NCBI GenBank assembly: GCA_045110575.1
Contig: JBGCGF010000011.1
Coordinates: forward strand, 4,773 to 68,772
From: CALDTK01 sp045110575
Lineage (GTDB): Bacteria > Bacteroidota > Bacteroidia > Chitinophagales > Saprospiraceae
Length of the DNA stretch: 64,000 bases
Reading direction: 5' to 3'
The first letter of the stretch is position 1; every line of letters starts with the position of its first letter. Positions 17,610 to 26,186 of the stretch are shown here, in pieces. The position numbers and the translations under genes were made by a program. The notes under the pieces are model-generated. The model was not told the origin of the DNA. It made no database searches and saw nothing but the letters and a program-made list of their open reading frames with translations.

Positions 17610-19154
17610 ATGCTGAAGCAGAACCTCTCCCAAAAGATGATGCAAAAGCTGTCGCCGCAGCAGATTCAGCTAATGAAGCTGTTGCAGATTCCGACATCAA
17701 CCTTAGATCAACGTATCAAGGAGGAATTAGAGGCCAATCCGGCTCTCGAAGAAGGTGATGAAGATGAGGAGCAACAGGTAGAAGCGTATGCAGAAGCGGA
17801 GGCTGCAGAGCTAGCAAAGGAAGAAGAGGATTATGCAGAGACACCTTCTATGGAAGATGTCGATGAGGGGTTTTTGAATGAGGTAATGGATGACGATCGC
17901 TCGATTTACGATGTGCGTCACAACAGCAATCCAGATGAGGAGGATCGTTCGATCCCAATTGCGGTTCAGGATACGTTTCACGACTACCTAGAGAATCAAA
18001 TTGGAATGCTCAACCTTACAGACGAGCGCCAAGGCCGAGTTGCCTTTCAGATTGTAGGTTCGATCGATGATGATGGATACCTGCGACGTGATCCTGAGGC
18101 GATTGTCGATGACCTTGTATTCTCTCAAAACGTAGAGACGAATCGTGAAGAGGTTCTTGAACTTCTTTCTCGCATTCAGAAGTTCGATCCGCCAGGTGTT
18201 GGCGCTCGCAGTCTGCAAGAATGCCTAATGATCCAGTTGGATACCATCTTGGCAGATGTAGACAACGATATGGATGATGTGGAACGAACTGAAATTCAGT
18301 TGGCTCGCCGCATCGTTAAGGATTACTTCGAGGAGTTTACCAAGAAGCACTACCAGAAATTACAGCGCGGTCTCTCTATCGGAGAAGATCAACTTCGTGA
18401 TACGATCGACCAGATTCTCAAGTTGAATCCAAAGCCAGCTTCTGGCTTCTCGACGAGTTCGAGTCGCTCGAGTATGTATGTGGTTCCTGATTTCATTATC
18501 GAGAACCGTGACGGAGAGCTGGAGCTTACACTGAATAGTCGCAACGCTCCTGAGCTGCGCGTAAGTGACCATTATCGCGAAATGCTATCTACCTACAAGG
18601 ACCACCAGAAGGCGGCTAAGTTGGGTAATAAGAAAATGACTGGTCGCAAAAAGAATAAAGAGGCTGTCCTCTTCATTAAGCAGAAAATTGATTCTGCGAA
18701 GTGGTTTATCGATGCCATTCGTCAACGTCAGGAAACGATGTACAAGACGATGTACACGATCATGCAGTATCAGTACGAGTACTTCCGTACAGGAGATGAT
18801 CGTAAGCTGCGTCCAATGATCTTGAAGGACATCGCTGACATTACCGGATTGGATATCTCGACCGTAAGTCGTGTTGCCAACTCAAAGTTTGTACAGACCG
18901 AGTACGGTACGAAACGACTCAAGCAGTTCTTCTCAGAGAGTCTTACCACTGAGAGTGGTGAGGAGGTTTCTACCCTTGAGGTGAAGAAGATCCTTAAGGA
19001 CATCATCGAAGCTGAGCACAAGCGCAAGCCGCTTAGCGATGAAAAGCTTAAGAACATGCTTTGCGAGAAAGGCTACAACATTGCTCGACGTACGGTAGCA
19101 AAGTACCGTGAGCAGCTCGGAATTCCTGTCGCACGACTGCGTAAGGAGCTGTAG
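17610..19154 (+). CDS. rpoN: RNA polymerase sigma-54 factor
   Basis: The protein has 514 residues. The N-terminal region I is glutamine- and leucine-rich (MLKQNLSQKMMQKLSPQQIQ), as needed for activator interaction. It is followed by an acidic linker of about 80 residues, the core-binding domain (FDPPGVGARSLQECLMIQLD), the central helix-turn-helix region (MILKDIADITGLDISTVSRV) and the C-terminal RpoN box ARRTVAKYREQL. It directs RNA polymerase to -24/-12 promoters with enhancer-binding activators. It is a single-gene unit that ends at the terminator at 19331-19361. Confidence 0.97.
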   Translation: MLKQNLSQKMMQKLSPQQIQLMKLLQIPTSTLDQRIKEELEANPALEEGDEDEEQQVEAYAEAEAAELAKEEEDYAETPSMEDVDEGFLNEVMDDDRSIYDVRHNSNPDEEDRSIPIAVQDTFHDYLENQIGMLNLTDERQGRVAFQIVGSIDDDGYLRRDPEAIVDDLVFSQNVETNREEVLELLSRIQKFDPPGVGARSLQECLMIQLDTILADVDNDMDDVERTEIQLARRIVKDYFEEFTKKHYQKLQRGLSIGEDQLRDTIDQILKLNPKPASGFSTSSSRSSMYVVPDFIIENRDGELELTLNSRNAPELRVSDHYREMLSTYKDHQKAAKLGNKKMTGRKKNKEAVLFIKQKIDSAKWFIDAIRQRQETMYKTMYTIMQYQYEYFRTGDDRKLRPMILKDIADITGLDISTVSRVANSKFVQTEYGTKRLKQFFSESLTTESGEEVSTLEVKKILKDIIEAEHKRKPLSDEKLKNMLCEKGYNIARRTVAKYREQLGIPVARLRKEL

Positions 19155-19171
19155 GCCGCAGGCCTACTGTA

Positions 19172-19321
19172 CTGCGAACCACTGGTTCGCAGTCATGCTA
19201 GCATCTAGCTATCGTTACTGCGTGTAGTTGCACTGAAGTCTTTACTGCAGCTAGACTACAGCCTCACGGCAGCCACACAGCAGCCATACTGCAATCGTTC
19301 CTGCGAACCAGTGGTTCTCAG
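19172..19321. repeat. Palindromic repeat family B (two copies)
   Basis: CTGCGAACCACTGGTTCGCAG (19172-19192) is nearly a perfect palindrome, and a near copy lies at 19301-19321. A third is at 8781-8800. The spacer has loosely repeated ACTGCAG / ACAGCAGCC words. It sits between rpoN and its terminator. Confidence 0.6.
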
Positions 19322-19330
19322 GACAACAAA

Positions 19331-19361
19331 AAAGCCCTACTTCTCACGAAGTAGGGCTTTT
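19331..19361. terminator. Bidirectional intrinsic terminator
   Basis: AAAGCCCTACTTC (19331-19343) and GAAGTAGGGCTTT (19348-19360) form a 13-bp stem with a 4-base loop, with an A-run before and T-run after. It lies between convergent rpoN and the DUF2853 gene. Confidence 0.9.
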
Positions 19362-19411
19362 CTGATTTCATCACTTCTGGTTAGAGAAGTAGAGACCTAA
19401 CCGTTAAAAAA

Positions 19412-19756
19412 TTACTTAGCGTAGTTCTTCTCTAGTCCTAGCTTCTTTACGAGTACGTAGTAAAATACTGGACGCATTTTAGCGCGTGATCCTTTGTACT
19501 GCTCGCATACTTCAGTGATTGCTTTGTCCGCTGCAGCTTCGTCAGTAAGGCCGTGCTTCTTCATGAGAAAGTTCTTGCGAACAGTGTCCGTCTCAGAAGA
19601 CTGTGAACATGCAACTGTAGCTGAATCTTTGTTGTATATGCTTGGACCTAGGCCCTTTGTTACAGCGTGAAGTGTTGCTTCATCAACTTCGTGACCTTTG
19701 AAATGCTCAGCGAGGTGTGCCTTTGCTTTTTCTACTACTTCATCAAATTTTCCCAT
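19412..19756 (-). CDS. DUF2853 family protein
   Basis: The protein has 114 residues. It matches the pattern I know for DUF2853: GLGPSIYNKDSATVACSQSSE, then VRKNFLMKKHGL, AITEVCEQYKGSRAKMRPVFYYVLVKKLG. It is a small helical cytosolic protein of unknown role, about the family's usual length. It is monocistronic, with a terminator just downstream. Confidence 0.88.
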   Translation of the reverse strand: MGKFDEVVEKAKAHLAEHFKGHEVDEATLHAVTKGLGPSIYNKDSATVACSQSSETDTVRKNFLMKKHGLTDEAAADKAITEVCEQYKGSRAKMRPVFYYVLVKKLGLEKNYAK

Positions 19757-19837
19757 GGTAATAAGTTTGTTAGGGTTAGTGTTGAGGGAGTAAAGTAAAG
19801 AGTCGAGCGCTAAGTTGCGGTGTGTCAGACCAATACG

Positions 19838-20803
19838 TTATTCACAAAGTTGTACCCCGTAGCCTCCAAAGTGACTGATAACCATCTCTTTATACGCTGC
19901 AGGTCGCTCTAGTGCGTTGTGCGCGTGCCATACGTTCCATTCAAGGATAGTTGCCTTTCCCCACTGTGGGTCTAGCTCTTTTGCAATGGTGATAGAGTGG
20001 TTTGGAGGAGTGATTGTATCGGTGCTAGAGTGGACGAGCAGCGTAGGGATCTTTATCTCGCTTGCTGCATCTTTAGGGGATGCGCCGTCCATGTCAGTGT
20101 CTGCACGTAATTCTACAAGCGTGTAAGCAATCGGAAGAAAAACGGATATCCAACTGCCGAATTGCTTATTCGCTCGGTATTGAATCGCATCGCCCCATGA
20201 GCTGTACGACGACTCTGCGAGTACGAAAGCTAGTTCGTCATTTTGAGATGCGGCAATTAATACAGCAGCAGCTCCCCAGCTCTCGCCGATGAGGCCAATC
20301 TGTTTTGGCGAAAGCCCTTTCTCTTTGGATAAGAATTTCACCGCTTCGAGCACGTCCTTCCCCTCGTAATTGCCTCCGGTAAGTTGGTCTCCATCGCTTT
20401 TTCCGTGACCGCGGTGATCATACAGCAGCATGTCGCAACCACAATCTTCGAAGATGCTGGCGTACTTGAACATGTTTGCGCGGTTTTCGGTGATGCCATG
20501 CGCCATCACAATTCCGCAATCCACGCTGTCTGCGCCTTCATATAAAGACCCCCGAAGCATTAGACCGTCGGTTACGCTTGGAAATTCCACCTCGCGTGGC
20601 GTGGACAGGCCTGCTTCAAGTGCCGCCTGGTCGTAGCCCCAGCCTTTCATCAATTCACTGTGACTCACCTCAGTGGTGCGTCGCGGTGGCGTGGCAATGA
20701 TGAGGTTAGAAAAGTAATATCCGAGGCCTATGTAGGCGAGGACAAGGAAGAGAACCGTAATCAGGAGACCTTTGCGCATGTCCGAAAAGTACCACGAATT
20801 CAA
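19838..20803 (-). CDS. Membrane-anchored alpha/beta hydrolase
   Basis: The protein has 321 residues. One N-terminal membrane helix (LLITVLFLVLAYIGLGYYF) is followed by an alpha/beta hydrolase domain: the oxyanion HG motif in VMAHGITENRANMF, DHRGHGKSDGD, the nucleophile elbow GESWGAA (Ser175), then a late Asp in LLVHSSTDTITPP and His in WNVWHAHNAL. The layout resembles Bem46/BAAT-like hydrolases. The substrate cannot be told. An ATG eight codons in (20779) gives a neater membrane anchor and may be the true start. It has one exact 14-bp motif (20302-20315). Confidence 0.85.
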   Translation of the reverse strand: MNSWYFSDMRKGLLITVLFLVLAYIGLGYYFSNLIIATPPRRTTEVSHSELMKGWGYDQAALEAGLSTPREVEFPSVTDGLMLRGSLYEGADSVDCGIVMAHGITENRANMFKYASIFEDCGCDMLLYDHRGHGKSDGDQLTGGNYEGKDVLEAVKFLSKEKGLSPKQIGLIGESWGAAAVLIAASQNDELAFVLAESSYSSWGDAIQYRANKQFGSWISVFLPIAYTLVELRADTDMDGASPKDAASEIKIPTLLVHSSTDTITPPNHSITIAKELDPQWGKATILEWNVWHAHNALERPAAYKEMVISHFGGYGVQLCE

Positions 20804-21071
20804 CGCTAGCTGGGAACGAAGACGTTTTCGTGATCGAAACCTTTACTATTCCAACAACGTGTAGTCTTCATTTTTTAGAGTTAAGCGCAAACAGGTAGCT
20901 AACCCCCTGTATGTGGTACATCCTTGTGACGATCTACTTTGTTGTTGAACTTTGCAGTAAGTATTTGATCATACTATTCAAAACTTAAGTCTTAAAAGAG
21001 TTACCCCCATTGTAGCGGATTTAACATCGTATCTCCTTCGCTAACAAGCTCTTAACAATCCCAGGTCAGTC

Positions 21072-22400
21072 GTGAATTATAGTTGGTTTCCTGTGCAATT
21101 TTTGGCCAATGCAACAAGTTTTGCAATGGCTTGTCTATTGCCTAATATCAAACCACTTGTTCAGCCTTTGTTGATTTCATCCTCTCGCCTCGTCAGATTT
21201 GGCACATTGCTACTCTTGAGCGCATGCATTTTCGTAGCCTCAAGCTTTCGTTTTGCAGAAACGCCTACCATTGGTGCGTTCCCGCTTGTTGTCCCAACCA
21301 TTAACTATGGTTTGGAGCTCGAGCGTTTCGACCATATATCGACCTTGCCTTTCGGCGAAGAGCAAACGCTGAATCAATTTCTAGAGCAAGTGGGTGTCCG
21401 AGCTGTTCTTCGACGGGAAAGTATTCTGCATGTTCGCGAACACTTCGACGCAGAACGAACAAGCAACGAACATGCACGGCTCTTTTATGCGAATGGCAAG
21501 CTCATTCACGTTGCCATTCCAATGGATCACATCGGCTATTTGCGCATTGATCTGTTAGCTGATCGAGTGACTAGCGGTGACCTTGAAGGGATTCAGTCTG
21601 AGTATTCGTCCACGACGCTCTTCTTTAACGGGAACATCGACTCAACACTCAGGTATACACTCTTAGCCGAAAGCCTGCAGCAGCGCATTCGCAAGGCTTT
21701 CACGATCGACATGCCACTGGATACGGGCTTCCATTTAGGTGTGGTTCAGGTGGTTTATACCGTCAAGCGTGACGAAAACGGCGAGACAGTAGGTTTTGGC
21801 GAGGTCGAAGCATTGCGCTACCGAGTCAACCAAGAAGAGCGAACGTCCATTCGGTTTGTAGACCGTAGCCTCGATGTTGAGGGCTTCTTTAATCCAGACG
21901 GCTCTCCTGTTCAACAGACTTGGCTCACTTCTCCAATTCCTGGAGCACGAATTTCTAGTCCGTTTAACCTACGTCGTCGTCATCCAATCCTAAAGCGGAT
22001 CAAGCCACACTATGGCACAGATTACGCAGCTCCGTATGGCACCCCTATTCGCGCAGTCAGTGATGGGGTAGTAGTGGCGCGTGCTCGTACCCGTACCAAT
22101 GGAAATTACCTCAAGATTCGACACAACGAGACCTATGTGTCTCAGTACCTGCACTTGAAGGGTTTTGCAAGCATCGTAAAGCCTGGTGCTCAAGTGAAGA
22201 AGGGGCAAGTGATCGGCTATGTCGGTTCGACTGGTTTGTCTAGCGGTCCGCACGTCTGTTTCCGTTTTTGGAAGAATGGTCGCCAAATCGACCACCGCAA
22301 GGAATCATTGCTGACGACAGAAGAACTCACAACGGAGGCGATGGCCGCATTTGAGAAGAAGCAAGCTGAGCTGCAATCGCTGTTGGATATAAAAGCGTAA
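21072..22400 (+). CDS. M23 family (LytM-type) peptidoglycan metallopeptidase
   Basis: The protein has 442 residues from a GTG. An ATG at 21126 is an alternative start. An N-terminal hydrophobic segment (LLLLSACIFVASSF) exports or anchors it. A middle domain with DGLE-type beta strands precedes the LytM domain: HYGTDYAAPYGTPIRAVSDG holds the zinc His and Asp, YVSQYLHLKGFA the next His, and GPHVCFRFWKNGRQIDH the final motif. That last motif is H-x-C where many M23 enzymes have H-x-H. I recall this variant from other Bacteroidota homologues, so it is probably functional. It cleaves peptide cross-links in the wall or supports division as a regulator. Confidence 0.88.
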   Translation: MNYSWFPVQFLANATSFAMACLLPNIKPLVQPLLISSSRLVRFGTLLLLSACIFVASSFRFAETPTIGAFPLVVPTINYGLELERFDHISTLPFGEEQTLNQFLEQVGVRAVLRRESILHVREHFDAERTSNEHARLFYANGKLIHVAIPMDHIGYLRIDLLADRVTSGDLEGIQSEYSSTTLFFNGNIDSTLRYTLLAESLQQRIRKAFTIDMPLDTGFHLGVVQVVYTVKRDENGETVGFGEVEALRYRVNQEERTSIRFVDRSLDVEGFFNPDGSPVQQTWLTSPIPGARISSPFNLRRRHPILKRIKPHYGTDYAAPYGTPIRAVSDGVVVARARTRTNGNYLKIRHNETYVSQYLHLKGFASIVKPGAQVKKGQVIGYVGSTGLSSGPHVCFRFWKNGRQIDHRKESLLTTEELTTEAMAAFEKKQAELQSLLDIKA

Positions 22401-22455
22401 AGCTCCAAAGGCCTATCTTAACCTCGTCTTTTCAGCTTTCGCCAAAACCCCTTCC

Positions 22456-23730
22456 TTGGAAACCTACGCTGCTGTAGTCTTGTACGCCGTTCCTTTCTTT
22501 ATCGGGCTGATCCTCATTGAGTGGTTGGCCGCCAAGAAGATGGGCGTGTCGGTTATGAATTCTGCGGATACGCTTTCAAGCCTCAGTTCAGGCACTACGA
22601 ATACCCTCAAGACGGTCCTCGGACTCACGGTCGGTATCATCAGCTACGATTGGCTCGTCGATCACATTGCGGTCTATACCATCGAGGCGACCTGGCTTGC
22701 TGTAGTTGTGACCTTCCTCGTCAAAGACTTTGGCGGCTATTGGAACCACCGATTCAACCATGAGATCAACGTCCTCTGGAATCGGCACATCATTCACCAC
22801 AGTTCTGAGGAATTCAACTTGGCGTGCGCGTTGCGCCAATCGATCTCTGAGATCTGGGTCTTCTTTGCCTTGTTTATGCTGCCTGCGGCACTTTTGGGTG
22901 TCCCTACAACGGTCATTGCCATTGTAGCACCTTTGCACTTGTTTGCGCAGTTCTGGTACCATACGCGCCTCATCAACAAGATGGGTTGGCTAGAGAACAT
23001 CCTCGTAACGCCAAGCCATCACCGCGTACACCACGCGATCAACGACGAATACATCGACCGCAACTACTCGGAGGTCTTTATCGTCTGGGACAAGCTCTTC
23101 GGCACCTTCCAGCCTGAACTTGAAAACGTAGAGCCAGTATACGGTATCAAGAAAGCCGCCGCTACGTGGAATCCGTTCATCATCAACTTCCAGCACCTTT
23201 GGCGTCTGTTCAAGGATGCATGGCGCACGAATGTGTGGTGGGACAAGGTCCGCATCTGGTTCATGCCTACCGGTTGGCGTCCTGCCGATGTTGCTGAGCG
23301 CTATCCGATCGATGGCGTCTTAGGAGGCGAGGCCGTTTACCAGCAGCGTAAGTACGATTCAAAACCGAGCAGCTTGATTCTCGGTTTTTCGTGGATGCAG
23401 TTTGTGGTGGTACAATTACTCGTCACTCAACTGTTCACCAATCTCGGTGCGCTTGGCGTTGAGCGTTCACTTGCTTTTGGCATTTATCTCTTCCTCACGC
23501 TCTTTTCCCTCACCAGTCTACTCGACAAGAGCAAGCTCGCTTTTGCTGCGGAGTTACTTCGCTTCATTACTGCACTGTTCATCGTGTTTACCTACGGTGG
23601 TTGGTTCGGCTTAGAAGCTTATTTCCAAGGTATCTCTTTGGTGATGTTGGGGTATTCGTTTTTGTGTTTGTTGGTGAGTGGGTATTTGATTTTTGTGGGG
23701 GATGAGGTTGGGGAGGTGTCTGTAGCCTGA
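22456..23730 (+). CDS. Sterol desaturase / fatty acid hydroxylase family membrane enzyme
   Basis: The protein has 424 residues from a TTG start. Histidine boxes for a di-iron centre are clear: HRFNHEINVLWNRHIIHHSSEE and, after two helices, HRVHHAINDEYIDRNY. Together they give the eight-His pattern of the family. At least six membrane helices surround them. The length and the C-terminal extra membrane part (FAGIYLFLTLFSL-like helices) resemble alkylglycerol monooxygenase-type members more than short desaturases. It should hydroxylate or desaturate a lipid. The substrate is not determined. The 14-bp motif occurs in the short gap before the gene (22435-22448), the only exact intergenic copy seen. 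Confidence 0.88.
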   Translation: METYAAVVLYAVPFFIGLILIEWLAAKKMGVSVMNSADTLSSLSSGTTNTLKTVLGLTVGIISYDWLVDHIAVYTIEATWLAVVVTFLVKDFGGYWNHRFNHEINVLWNRHIIHHSSEEFNLACALRQSISEIWVFFALFMLPAALLGVPTTVIAIVAPLHLFAQFWYHTRLINKMGWLENILVTPSHHRVHHAINDEYIDRNYSEVFIVWDKLFGTFQPELENVEPVYGIKKAAATWNPFIINFQHLWRLFKDAWRTNVWWDKVRIWFMPTGWRPADVAERYPIDGVLGGEAVYQQRKYDSKPSSLILGFSWMQFVVVQLLVTQLFTNLGALGVERSLAFGIYLFLTLFSLTSLLDKSKLAFAAELLRFITALFIVFTYGGWFGLEAYFQGISLVMLGYSFLCLLVSGYLIFVGDEVGEVSVA

Positions 23731-24220
23731 TCTTGCGTTGACCGATCTGGTTCAGCGTGCTTTAGCGCGCCACGTCTGGATAACACGCTAAAGCACGTTG
23801 AACTTGATGGTGTTTTAAGAAGGCCCCGTTTCGTGGGGTCGTAAATTGGTTCTTCTAGCTTAAATTCTACCTAACGCAAAGCTTGGTTCCCCACTCTTAA
23901 TGTTCGCTTGTTCGACCTCACGTAATGCTATTCGACTGTCTTTGACCCTCGCGCTCGCGCGGGGCGTTGCAGTCGTGGGTTGTCTGGAAATGCAGGCTTC
24001 CGTGCTCCGCGTGGGGCATTTCAAGTACGTCGAACCGGATCGTGTTTTACCAGAGAGGTCGCTTATACATGGCGTACGATTTTCTGACTCGGTGCGATTT
24101 CTAAGCAGTTGATTCGTAATTGTGTGGTTTGTGTAATATGATTATGAATGAAGAATGGTTTTTTATACAAAAAAACAGTAGATTGCATTCCTTTTAATTA
24201 TTAAAACACAATCATGTGTG
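23731..24220. repeat. Repeat families C and D upstream of an AT-rich orphan gene
   Basis: No gene was recognised. Family C (23744-23808) is a hairpin in which AGCGTGCTTTAGCGCG faces ACGCTAAAGCACGTT. Family D (about 23818-24027) starts CCCCGTTTCGTGGGGTCG, continues through GTTCGACCTCACGTAATGC and GCGTTGCAGTCGTGGGTTGT and ends GGGGCATTTCAAGTAC. It is a string of small hairpins. The last ~130 bases before the next gene are AT-rich and probably hold its promoter. Confidence 0.7.
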
Positions 24221-25225
24221 ATGCGCAGATGTTTACTATATCTTTGTAAGGTTCCTTTAATAGCCATTATTCTACTAATGGCGATCAAAGGCATTTCGCA
24301 GCCTTACAGCATGGTGTATGATTCTTTGGATCAATCTGCTGTATTTGCTATTCCTACTCAGGTTAATGAAGTTGCATTTTTTGATGTAGAGGATATTAAT
24401 TCCGATAGTCCGTACTTCGTTGATACCGTATTAGCAATAGGGTTCCCATTTGTATTTATGGGTGTTAACTTTGATAGTCTAGAAACAAAAAATGGCTTAG
24501 GAGGAGTTACGTTTGGTAATACCCCTTTTTCTTTTTTGGCGCATGTTACATCCCTTGGTCAGTTTATAAAGCATTCAGGAAGCCCTGATTGTAGCGCAGG
24601 TTTTTATAGGACAGATACATCTTTAGTTGTTTTTTACTCCAATGTTACTTATAAAAATACATGTGAAAATTTAAACTCTTCTAGATCTTTTAGTGTGGCC
24701 TTAGAAATCACATCTTCCAATGCTGTAATCGTTTCAATTTTTAATCCCCTTGTTTCTGGCTGCGACGATTATGTTCCAGGGCGAGGTTTCTTGGTATTCG
24801 GCGGTCTTGTTTCTGGCCCTAGAACTTACATAGTATTAGATGACAATCTAGGCGGTTCAAGGCAAAGGTGTGGATTGCTAAAGCCTTCAGAACATAACAG
24901 TTCTATTTATTTATCATGCGAATCTGTTGCTCCAGCTTGGCAGTATGCGATAGATCAATCATTTTCGATTACGTATACCTACGAGGGTGTTTCCAGTACT
25001 GAGAATGTGCCTCCAAGCGGTCCGAGTTATCGTATTGAAGATGATGTTATTCGGGTCAGCGCGGATGATAAGTCTGTTGTCCCTTTTGATTTATATGGAT
25101 TCACTGGTAGGCGGATAGCTAACTTTGTTAATGAGTTTGATGTTTCGTATTTACCTCGAGGTGTATACGTCGTGCATTCCTATGATAGAGGTGTTCCTTA
25201 TGCATGGAAGGTTTTTATTAATTGA
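24221..25225 (+). CDS. Secreted orphan protein with short T9SS-like tail, AT-rich
   Basis: The protein has 334 residues from the ATG at 24221. A GTG one codon earlier is possible. The signal peptide (VPLIAIILLMAIKGISQ) is followed by a beta-rich domain without a recognised family (TVLAIGFPFVFMGVNFDSL, GGVTFGNTPFSFLAH, SFSVALEITSSNAVIVSIF). Five or so cysteines may form disulfides. The C-terminal ~60 residues (DDVIRVSADDKSVVPFDLYGFTGRRI to LPRGVYVVHSYD) look like a T9SS sorting domain. Base composition is visibly more AT-rich than neighbouring genes, and the gene is flanked on both sides by the same ~210-bp repeat (family D). Acquisition by transfer is likely but unproven. Confidence 0.75.
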   Translation: MRRCLLYLCKVPLIAIILLMAIKGISQPYSMVYDSLDQSAVFAIPTQVNEVAFFDVEDINSDSPYFVDTVLAIGFPFVFMGVNFDSLETKNGLGGVTFGNTPFSFLAHVTSLGQFIKHSGSPDCSAGFYRTDTSLVVFYSNVTYKNTCENLNSSRSFSVALEITSSNAVIVSIFNPLVSGCDDYVPGRGFLVFGGLVSGPRTYIVLDDNLGGSRQRCGLLKPSEHNSSIYLSCESVAPAWQYAIDQSFSITYTYEGVSSTENVPPSGPSYRIEDDVIRVSADDKSVVPFDLYGFTGRRIANFVNEFDVSYLPRGVYVVHSYDRGVPYAWKVFIN

Positions 25226-25755
25226 TGGTAAGAGGAAGAAGATCTCGTTTCGAGGGGTCGTGAAAGTGTGTCATCAGCTTAGGCTTTACCTAACTCAAAG
25301 CCTGTATCCTTGTTCTTATTATCTGAGCGTTCGACCCCACGTAATGTTGTTCGACTGTCTTCGACCCTCGCGCTGGCGCGGGGCGTTGCAGTCTTGGGTG
25401 GTGTATTACCTTGCGATCTGGTTCAGCGTGCTTTAGCGCGCCAGTCAGGATAATGCGCTAAAGCACGTCGAACCGGATCGTATTTTTAGAAAGCCCCGTT
25501 TCGTGGGGTCGTAAATTGGTTCTTCTAGCCTAAACGTCGTGTAATTCAAAGCTAGGTAGCTTGACTTAATGTTCGCTTGTTCGACCCCACGTAATGCTAT
25601 TCGACTGTCTTTGACCCTCGCGCTCGCGCGGGGCGTTGCAGTCGTGGGTTGTTTGGAAATGCAGGCTTCCGTGCTCCGCGTGGGGCATTTCAAGTACGAT
25701 AATGCTTTAGAGTGCGCCTCAAAAAAAACGCGCTAAAGCACGTCTAACCGGATCG
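25226..25755. repeat. Repeat families D, C, D and half C in a row
   Basis: No gene was seen. A diverged D unit lies at about 25238-25398, a C hairpin at 25415-25480, a second D unit nearly identical to that at 23.8-24.0 kb at 25488-25697, and half a C unit at 25698-25755. Order and orientation match those upstream of the orphan gene. Confidence 0.7.
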
Positions 25756-26186
25756 TTTATTAACCACGGAGTCCGTAGAAAACACGGAGTCTTCACGGAG
25801 CTAGACGCCGTCCTGCTCCGTGTCTTTTTCTCCGTGGAACTCAGTGCGCTCCGTGGTTGAAGAAACACGTCATACAAGGCGCATAGCGTCGACCCTGATA
25901 GTAGCCCAGGGTTTACCCGGAGCGATTTTAAAGGGAAGTTACGTCAACAGATTTCTCCGTTTCGCGTCTTCGCCAGTCCCGCGAGGCGAGGATCCTCGTG
26001 CTGCGCACGGGACTCCAGTCGAAATGACGGACAGTCAGAGCGCCCGCGCGGAGCCCCGCACCAGTGCGAGGGGCACGACACGGAAGCCCGTGCTCTAGGC
26101 CCACGTCCCTATTGGCCGTCACGAAAATTCAAAATTCAAAATTCCGAAGAAGCGGAGCTTCGAGACAATTCAAAATTCCACTACGG
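25756..26186. repeat. Mixed repeat patch downstream of arsS
   Basis: No gene was seen. 25764-25865 holds inverted ACGGAG / CTCCGTG words (AACCACGGAGTCCGTAG against CTCCGTGGTTGAAG). Related words recur at 50884-50915. 26040-26110 resembles the cassette at 8860-8926. 26123-26178 has ATTCAAAATT triplets, and 26180-26200 has CTACGGCTACGCCGTAG, which overlaps the end of arsS. Confidence 0.6.

Noticed and set aside
23731..26186. CRISPR array in the repeat-rich region
   Set aside because: Repeats are long, diverged, irregularly spaced and built of hairpins. There are no regular unit-spacer periods and no cas genes.
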